From positions 2,604,001 through 2,668,000 of the forward strand of contig JAEOAD010000240.1 of assembly GCA_036365145.1 (NCBI GenBank): DNA of 64,000 nt, read 5' to 3'. Of this stretch, positions 57,301-64,000 are shown one piece after another. The notes under the pieces were generated by a model. The model was not told where the DNA came from, made no database searches, and saw nothing but the letters and a program-made list of their open reading frames with translations. The translations under genes and the position numbers were made by a program. The DNA is from Orientallactaga sibirica. Its lineage: Eukaryota; Chordata; Mammalia; Rodentia; Dipodidae. Numbering within the stretch: the first letter of the stretch is position 1; each line of letters begins with the position of its first letter.

Positions 57301-58186
57301 GCGGCCCCCCTTTACTGCAGTCACCCTGTTCAATGTCACCTCTGCTTCCGATACTCCCTGCTTCTGGTGCCCTCTCTCCAAACTCCCTATCCCACTTTCT
57401 CTTCCAAACTGTCTTGATTGCTGGCGTAAGGACATCTCTCAATGCTGGTTGGGAGCTTTCAGGAATAACTCTATTGTTAAAAACCACACCTTACCTAAGG
57501 GAATTTGTTTTGGTGTGACTCCATGCTGTATACTTGCATCTCTCTGAGAATGCACTTAGGCCCTTGCATCCCAGTCATGTTGGTACCTAGCCTCACCATG
57601 TACACAGAGGGAGAGCTGCCAGTCCTCCATCCTAAACAGGCTCATCATTACAAAACAGCTGTTCACCTACTAGTGATGACAGGGGTAAGCCTGGCAGCCT
57701 TTAAAGCTGCCACAGGGCTGGCTGCAAGATGCCTGAGCCATAGCCTAATCACTCATGAAAGGCTTTCTGCAGAACTGAACACCACAGTCCAGAGGTCCAT
57801 CAAGACCCTGTGACTGCTACAAGAACAACTTACCTCTCTGGCCTCAGTCATGCTACAGAACTGCCAAGCCCTAGACCTCTTGACAGCTGGCAAAGGAGGG
57901 TCCTGCCTTTTTATGAATGGGGAATGTTGTTATTATGTTAACCAATCAAGCAAGGTAGAGGTCAAAATTAAATCACCTAGCCAACCAGCTTCAGGTACAG
58001 GTATGAACGCCAGTTCCCTCTGGGTCATGGAACATCTTTGGGATAGTCTGGCCCTGGCTTTTGCCACTCCTAGGGCCTATATCTGGACTATTTTTGCTAC
58101 TTATCCTGGCCCCCTGCCTTCTGAGATGCATCCCAAATCAGGTGGGCCAATTCACCCACCAAAAATTCAGTCAACTTTTACTGACC
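57300..58186 (+). pseudogene. env: Shortened env remnant, mostly transmembrane subunit
   Basis: Only about 350 bp separates the integrase end from the transmembrane subunit, so most of the surface subunit is missing. One frame from 57505, broken by a stop at 57811-57813, gives a hydrophobic fusion-peptide-like stretch and heptad region. It continues from 57850 with the conserved class I segment LQNCQALDLLTAGKGGSC and a CX6CC motif (Cys codons starting at 57904, 57925 and 57928). A membrane-span-like run rich in Leu (PISGLFLLLILAPCLL) follows near 58070 in another frame. Breaks in every part mean no envelope protein can be made. Confidence 0.82.
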
Positions 58187-58530
58187 TGTCCCTCATCAAA
58201 AAACCACCCAGCCATTATCCCTTCCTTATCTGCATTGCCCCCAGGCCATGGTTTCCTGCCCCCTTGTTTTGTAAATCACCTGGTTGCTGTTCTGATGTCA
58301 CACCCTGGCTATCTTATATCTCCCCTAAAGGACTCTTTCTTATCCAGCTTTTCCTTTCCTCACCTTCCCCAAACTGAAAATACTCTATAAAGCCCACTAC
58401 CTGAGAAACTCAGGTTGACTGTGCTTCTCGCTTGTGAGTCAGTACTGGCAGTTCATGCTTTTCACGAATAAAAGCTTTCATCTTTGCCTCAGAGTGGTTT
58501 GCATGGTTGTGGTCACTCCCAAACATTAGC
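58187..58530 (+). repeat. 3' LTR of the HERV-H-like provirus
   Basis: Pairs with 51420-51751 over its whole length. TATAAAG is at 58386-58392 and AATAAA at 58467-58472. It starts near TGTCCCTCATC and ends around AAACATTAG. No clean purine tract is visible just before it, which leaves the exact start uncertain. Confidence 0.85.
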
Positions 58531-60874
58531 CCCATTATGTGCCAGACCAGTTCCTCTCACTCAATGCCAAGTGCAAGTGTGGAGGCGCACCTCTACTCAG
58601 CATCATGCTTTGTGCCAGTGAAGGGAGGCAGAGTGATTATATCTGAAATACATTTGTCCTGGAATTGGATGGGACTGGAGGGAAGGGAAAGGCGAGAGCA
58701 AACAATGGAAGTGGACTTCAGCTACTTAAGTGTGAGGGCTGTGCTAAAATTGATTCTTACTTTCACTTTTCACCCTCCTAAATCTATGGCTCCCCAGTGA
58801 TTTCTTCTTACCATCTCTCTGCTCCTGCATGGAAACAAAAAAAACAAAACAAAACAAAAATAAAACAAAAAAAACTTCAAACCTGTGTTGAAGTAAATGA
58901 GTCATTTTAGGGTAACATGAATTCAAAAACTATAAAATTATATCTTTTAAAACATCTGGTTTCCATTCAGCTTTGCAGAGTTGTCCCCCCCTTTTTTGAT
59001 CCCTCTTTAGCATGCAAGTAGCCATTATATAAATTTGAGACTTTTAGCAAATTAAATTGACAAAATTGATATAACATGTCCGAATATGACAAAAATCTAA
59101 AGCAGGTGAAGACAGTAGATTCTGACATATTTCCAGATCTGTGAGAATTCCATAAGCTGAAGTTGTTTGTACGTTTTCCTAGAAGCTAGGTACTCAGTCC
59201 CCCCTGAAATAAGCCTTCCAGAAAATAAGTTGTCCACTTCTGAGGCTCTGAATGGAGCAGGTAGCCACAAAGCAAATATGCATTATTTGCCCCTTTAAAC
59301 ACTAGTGATCCAATGAAATTAAAGAGAATAAGGAACCTGGTAACCTAGAGACTCACTTTAGCACGATGTAATACACTCCCAACCCCATCACCTAGAAGCT
59401 ACTTTTCATGAATACATTAAGGAATGTATACATTCGGTGAGCAAAGGAGAGAAGCCAGTTAGGCAAGAAATCTTTAGTAGCAGTTTCTATCATGAGATTG
59501 TTCATGCAGAAGTATGGATTGCCTATTGAGTTCCAGGTGCAGAGGCTGCTGTGGGCCTTAACAAGCCATCTCTGGCCTGAAGGAGTGTGCATCTAGTAGA
59601 GAAGCCAGACTAGCAAGAATCTGGTGAAGTGTTAAAGGAACTCCAGAAGAGGCACTTAAGTTAACCTTGGGGTGTCAGAGAAGGCTTTACAACACACCTC
59701 AAGGTGGTGCCTGAGCAGACTCCTGAAGGATTACATTTTGAGGTGGCAAGGGAGTAGAGAAAATAAGCTAATTGCTTTAGGAAAAGCTAGGCCAAAGCCT
59801 GGTGTTGAGACTGTATGGCCTGTTTATAGACCAGAAGTGATGCAATGTGGCTACAGCAAAGTTCACATGGGATGTCTGAATCCAAGTGAGGCAGAGCAGG
59901 TATCAAGATGACTCATCAATCACAAAATTGGGACATATTTTGAGGCAATCATGAGCCTTTGAAGGGTCTTAAGCAGCCAAATGAAATAATCAGATCTGAA
60001 TTTCAGCTCCACAATTCTTATGACTTGGAAAATGACCGTAGAGCATCTGTATCGTTGAGCTCACTGTACTTATTCAGATGAGGATTATAAACTGATGCCC
60101 TAAATATGGCAGTGAGAAGAACGAGAAAGGGGAAGGTGAACTATCCCAAAGAAAAATCAAAGTTGTAGATTTACTTAGATCCGTGGTTTTGTCCAGGTGG
60201 TTATATTAAATACCATCTCAAATGCTTGACATCACAGTTAAATTCACTCTCTTCACCATTATTAGTTTTACTCTTATTAACAAAGCCAGCCTTTTTTTCT
60301 AGAAATATCACCATCAATCAGCAGTCAACTGGGTTGCTCATCTACTTTGACTTCTACTGAATGCAGGAGTGATGTAGACATTACTTGGCAGGCAATCTTG
60401 TGAAGCACACTGGCAGCTGAGAGATATGAGAAAAAAAAATCCATCATTAGTAAGTGGGTTACACTACAGTCTACTGGAATTCAGTCCAGTAGCCAATCTT
60501 GAAATAACCTTGTAGAATGCATCTCAGAAAATTTCCCCCATGGATGAAAGGTTGACATTTTCCCAAAGGCTGACATTTATGATTGGTTGAGAGTGGTGCA
60601 TCAGGGAATTAACCCCCTGTCTGTCATACGTGGTGGGCTTAGTGGATTTCTAAGACACTGGAGAGGTGGCAAGTACAGCACGTGTATGAAAAACCAGCTG
60701 GACCTGGAGCAGCCGAGAGCCGAAGCAGCAGCACAGGACACCAGTAACATCTACCCTTCTGTTCCTGGGATGTTTCAGATGTGTTTCACCCTTGATGAAA
60801 CCCATCCCCCCTCACCAAATGTTTACTGTCACAGTCAGCTACTAACTTGCAAAAGGACTTAAGGCAGGCAAATT
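58531..60874. other. Intergenic stretch after the provirus
   Basis: No gene seen. The part around 59640-60010 (for example CCTTTGAAGGGTCTTAAGCA) resembles an ancient mammalian repeat of unassigned family. An A/C-rich tract lies at 58833-58873. Confidence 0.4.
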
Positions 60875-60895
60875 AAAGTAAATAACACCATTTGC

Positions 60896-61027
60896 CTTTA
60901 ATCCCAGCACTCGGGAGGCAGAGGTAGGAGGATCGCTGATATTCAAGGCCACCCTGAGACTAGATTTTAACCAGGTCAGCATGAGCTGAATGAGACCCTA
61001 CCTTGAAAAACAAAAAAAAAAAAAAAA
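60896..61027 (+). mobile_element. 5'-truncated B1 SINE
   Basis: A 21-bp duplication around GTAAATAACACCATTTGC lies at 60875-60895 and 61028-61048. Confidence 0.92.
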
Positions 61028-61274
61028 AAAGTAAATAACACCATTTGCAACTGCCTCATGGTCCATAATGATATTCACCAGTCCCCTTCTAGATTTTCAC
61101 CACCCATTCTGAATTTGCCGTACCTTTGCTGAGCACTTCAGCTCATAAAAGTTATTTACTTGAGGAATCCAAGCTTTTCATGAGCATGCTTGTGTTGGGA
61201 TGAGGTTACTGTTGAAATTTTTTTTATTTAATACTTTCATCAAACTTGGAAGGTCAGAGGAGTCCTACTGAATT

Positions 61275-61970
61275 TTTTTTTTTTTTTTTTTTTAAATTTT
61301 TTTATTGACAACTTCTATACTTACATACAAAAGATACATGATATTTCCCTCCCCTGCCCCCATGCCCCTTTAGAACTCCAGTCTCCATCATATCCCTTCC
61401 CTCTCTCCATTACTCTCTCTTTTAATTTGATGGCATCATCTTTTTCTTCTATTATGAGGGTCTTGCGAAGGAATTGCTAGGCACTGCAAGGTCATGGATA
61501 TCAAGGCCAATTTCTGTCTGGACAATTGCATTGTAAGGAGTCGTACCCTTCCTCTGGCTCTTCCATTCTATCTGCCCCCTCTTTTGCAATGGGCCCTGAG
61601 CCTTGGAGGGTGTGACAGAGATGTTTCAGTGCTGGACACTCCTCCATCCCTTCTTCTCAGCACTTTTGGGTCATCCCAGTGGTCATCGCCATCTGAAAAG
61701 AGAAGCTTCTCAAACCAGAAGTAAGAGTTGCATTAATATGTGAAGATGAACATTAAGTGTAGTGCTTTCAGGGCAGCTTGGTGGGAATAATATATACATT
61801 TATCCAGATAAGAGCAGGCTTTATACCCCTAAGGCTCATGACCTCCCCTGCCATAGACTTTTGCTTAGGTTTTTCAGTACCAGGTATGTATTCCCTCCCA
61901 TAGAGCAGGCCTTCAGTCCAATTATGGAGCAGTTGGTTACCCCAAGAGCAAACATGCCACTGTTGCACCC
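61275..61970 (-). mobile_element. L1 3'UTR copy B, part of a SINE-L1 chimera
   Basis: Minus-strand L1 3' end with a long T run at 61277-61294 (its poly-A tail). It matches copy A from about 1965 to 2690. Its truncated 5' end is fused directly to the A tail of a SINE (61971-62191), and one target-site duplication brackets both. Confidence 0.85.
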
Positions 61971-62191
61971 ATCTTTTTTTTTTTTTAATGAGAGAGAGAG
62001 AGAATTGGCATGCCAGGGCCTCCAGCCACTGCAATTGAACTCCAGATGCTTATGCCACCTTGTGTGCATGTGCAACCTTACAGCACTTGTGGCACCTTGT
62101 GCGATTGGCTTACATGGGACCTGGAAAGTTGAACATGGGTCCTGAGGCTTTGGAGACAAGTACCTTAACTGACAAGCTATCTCTCCAGCCC
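61971..62191 (-). mobile_element. B2-like SINE fused to L1 copy B
   Basis: Full-length SINE on the minus strand, head at 62191. The duplication CCTACTGAATT lies at 61264-61274 (outside the L1 tail) and 62192-62202 (outside the SINE head). No separate duplication for the SINE alone is seen. Confidence 0.9.
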
Positions 62192-62202
62192 CCTACTGAA
62201 TT

Positions 62203-62668
62203 GTGTGACATCTATAAATGTTCCTTTCTGCTTCTGTTATTGAGCAATGATCCTAGATGTTCCTGATAATTAGAACAAGTTACCCTGCCAATATGAAAAC
62301 TGTATTTCTTTGTCTACTCACTCTTTACTATGCAGAGCCATGGGGACCAGGGCTGGCAGTCATGATTATTTTCCTGTGGGATCTTTGCTGTGTTCCCTTG
62401 TAGAAGTGAGTTTAGCCCTCTTAATCCAAAGAATAATCAAGACATATAATCTGGCAGAACATAAAAATGAAGCAAATTGTGCAAAGGAAAGAGTACAATA
62501 GTTAGAGTAGCTGCCCTATTTCATCTTGGTTTCCAGACCATATATTCTAGTTGTTTGGTGTATAGTACCATAGCCCAAGGCAAATACCATGTTTGAGGAC
62601 ATCTCTTAAACATTCAGAGTTTACCACAAGTGAATTGAGCTTTTATTAATTTATTACAGCATTATATC
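62203..62668. other. Intergenic stretch between the two L1 insertions
   Basis: Unique-looking; nothing supported. Confidence 0.5.
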
Positions 62669-62683
62669 AAACCATTTACTTTT

Positions 62684-63950
62684 TTATTGACAACTTCTGT
62701 ACTTACAGACAATAAACCACAATATTTCCCTCCCTCCCCTATTCCCCTTCAGAACTCCACTCTACATCATATCCCCTCCCTCTCTCCATTAGTCTCTCTT
62801 TTAATTTGATGTCATCATCTTTTTCTCCTATTATGAGGATCTTGTGAAGGTATTGCTAGGCACTGTGATGTCATGGATCTTGAGGCCAATTTCTGTCTGG
62901 ACAGTTGTTTTGTAAGGAGTCGTACTCTTCCTTTGGCTCTTACATTCTTTCTGCCACCTCTTCCATAATGGATCCTGAGGCCTGGAGGGTATGAAGGGAT
63001 GTTACAGTGCTAGACACATCTCTGTCCCTTCTTCTCAGCACTGTGTTGCCTTTTGGGTCATCCCAATGGTCATTGCCATCTGAAAAGAGAAGCTTCTCAA
63101 CCAGAAATGAGAGTAGCATTAATATATGAATATGAACATTAAGTGTAGTGCTTTCAGGGCAGCTTGGTGGGAATAATATATAAAGTTACCCAGACAAGAG
63201 CAGGCTTTATACCTCTAAGGCTCATGACCTCCCCTGCCATATTCTTTTGATTAGGTTTTCAGTACCAGGCATGGATTCCCTCCCATAGAGTGGGCCTTCA
63301 GTCCAATTAGAAAGCAGTTGCTTTCCCCCAGAGCAGACATGCCACTATTGCACCTGTGTAGTCATTTGGCCTGTCTGGCCAAGCTTGAGGTTGGTATCAG
63401 AGGCCAGTAAGATAGAAAAAGGTTATAATGGAGGGAGGAGAGGGAAGGAATTAAGGGGATGGTATTGTATATATGAAAGTAGAAGAACAAATTACAGGCA
63501 GGGGAAAGGCCTAAGTGAGGCCAGGGGAAGAGAATGTGTAAAAGAAGGGTGGGGAGAGAGTCAATCAAAATTCAAGATATTCTGAATAAGACTTATGTAA
63601 ACCTACTTTTTTGAATAATGGCACATCCAGAAGCTATAGATTGTTACTAGAAAATTTTCAGTGCCAGGGATGGGTTACCTTCCAGTGAGTTGTTGGTCAG
63701 GGAGGTCCCTGTTGCCTCCAAAACATTAAAGGCTATTGCCAAGGCCCTTGGTTTCCCTTGAGAAACAGATGGTAAGACCCTATTGCTGAAGGCTTCACTT
63801 GCCTGAGCAGAAAGGTCACTGAGAAATCAAGCTGGTGCTGAGCAGAAAACTTCTCCCTGTAGACCAGCCAACTGAAATCTGAAAAAAGCTGCACTGCATG
63901 CAGCCATATAGGAGACAGAAGTCATTAGCAGTGAAAACAGTGGACACTAG
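62684..63950 (-). mobile_element. L1 copy C with 5' inversion
   Basis: The segment 62684 to about 63393 is minus-strand L1 3'UTR. The segment from about 63394 to 63950 is plus-strand L1 sequence that belongs just upstream of it, as copy A shows. The whole is bounded by a perfect 15-bp duplication AAACCATTTACTTTT (62669-62683 and 63951-63965). Confidence 0.9.
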
Positions 63951-64000
63951 AAACCATTTACTTTTGAATGGTGTGACAGTGGTAGGAACTGTGGATCCCG

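Larger units (their letters stand above)
51420..58530 (+). mobile_element. Class I endogenous retrovirus, HERV-H-like, tRNA-His primer site
   Basis: A full-length but broken provirus: LTR, primer-binding site, gag, pro, pol (RT, RNase H, integrase), shortened env, LTR. The order and motifs are those of gamma-type (class I) retroviruses. Every gene carries frameshifts, stops or catalytic changes, so it cannot encode a functional virus. The two LTRs differ at roughly one position in ten by eye plus several gaps, so the insertion is old. It lies upstream of FAM184A and points away from it. A B2-like SINE (53471-53688) and a B1 (55108-55267) are nested inside. No clear short target-site duplication is visible at its outer ends, and its edges are approximate. 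Confidence 0.9.

Noticed and set aside
57850..58377. Plus-strand open frame of 175 codons as a possible captured envelope gene
   Set aside because: It lacks a surface subunit, the frame leaves the transmembrane segment, and it runs into the LTR; it is a broken remnant.

Overview
The window is nuclear DNA from a rodent. It is rich in B1 monomers, ID/B1 dimers of B4 type, B3-like copies, MaLR LTRs, a few old MIR copies and L1 pieces. About 29 copies belong to one tRNA-derived B2-like SINE whose head reads GGGCTGGAGAGATGGCTTAG. That SINE type suggests a jerboa-like (dipodoid) rodent; this is an inference from repeat style, not a proven species call. There is no bacterial, plasmid or exogenous viral gene content.

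The only host protein-coding gene recognised is FAM184A, on the minus strand. Its first four coding exons are present with exact splice junctions and phases: exon 1 at 50642-50764, exon 2 at 9155-10006, exon 3 at 7900-8035 and exon 4 at 4705-4886. Together they give 431 codons of a long coiled-coil protein. The rest of the gene lies to the left of the window. Intron 1 is about 40.6 kb and holds most of the repeats. The promoter is a CpG island at about 50.6-51.12 kb, with three copies of a 42-bp GC-box unit on the upstream side. A roughly 63-bp minisatellite lies in intron 1 just beyond the exon 1 splice donor.

Upstream of the promoter, and pointing away from FAM184A, is a 7.1-kb class I endogenous retrovirus (51.42-58.53 kb, plus strand). 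It has both LTRs, a primer-binding site matching tRNA-His, and broken gag, pro, pol and env. Its gene content and primer site place it near the HERV-H (RTVL-H) group. Two SINEs are nested in it, each with clear target-site duplications. A second, far more decayed class I retrovirus lies in intron 1 at about 20.1-23.4 kb.

Other structures in intron 1: a complete MaLR-type element with a 5-bp duplication (10.18-12.17 kb); a second, mosaic three-LTR copy (14.9-17.0 kb) that carries the same B1 insertion as the first; several solo LTRs; L1 ORF2 and 3'UTR fragments; and many SINEs. At the right end are two informative L1 insertions: one fused to a full SINE inside a single target-site duplication (61.26-62.20 kb), and one with a 5' inversion inside a 15-bp duplication (62.67-63.97 kb).

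No new enzymatic or defence system is visible. The most interesting points are the retrovirus beside the FAM184A promoter, the SINE-L1 chimera, the shared B1 in two MaLR copies, and a possible divergent signal-peptide exon at 51194-51281.
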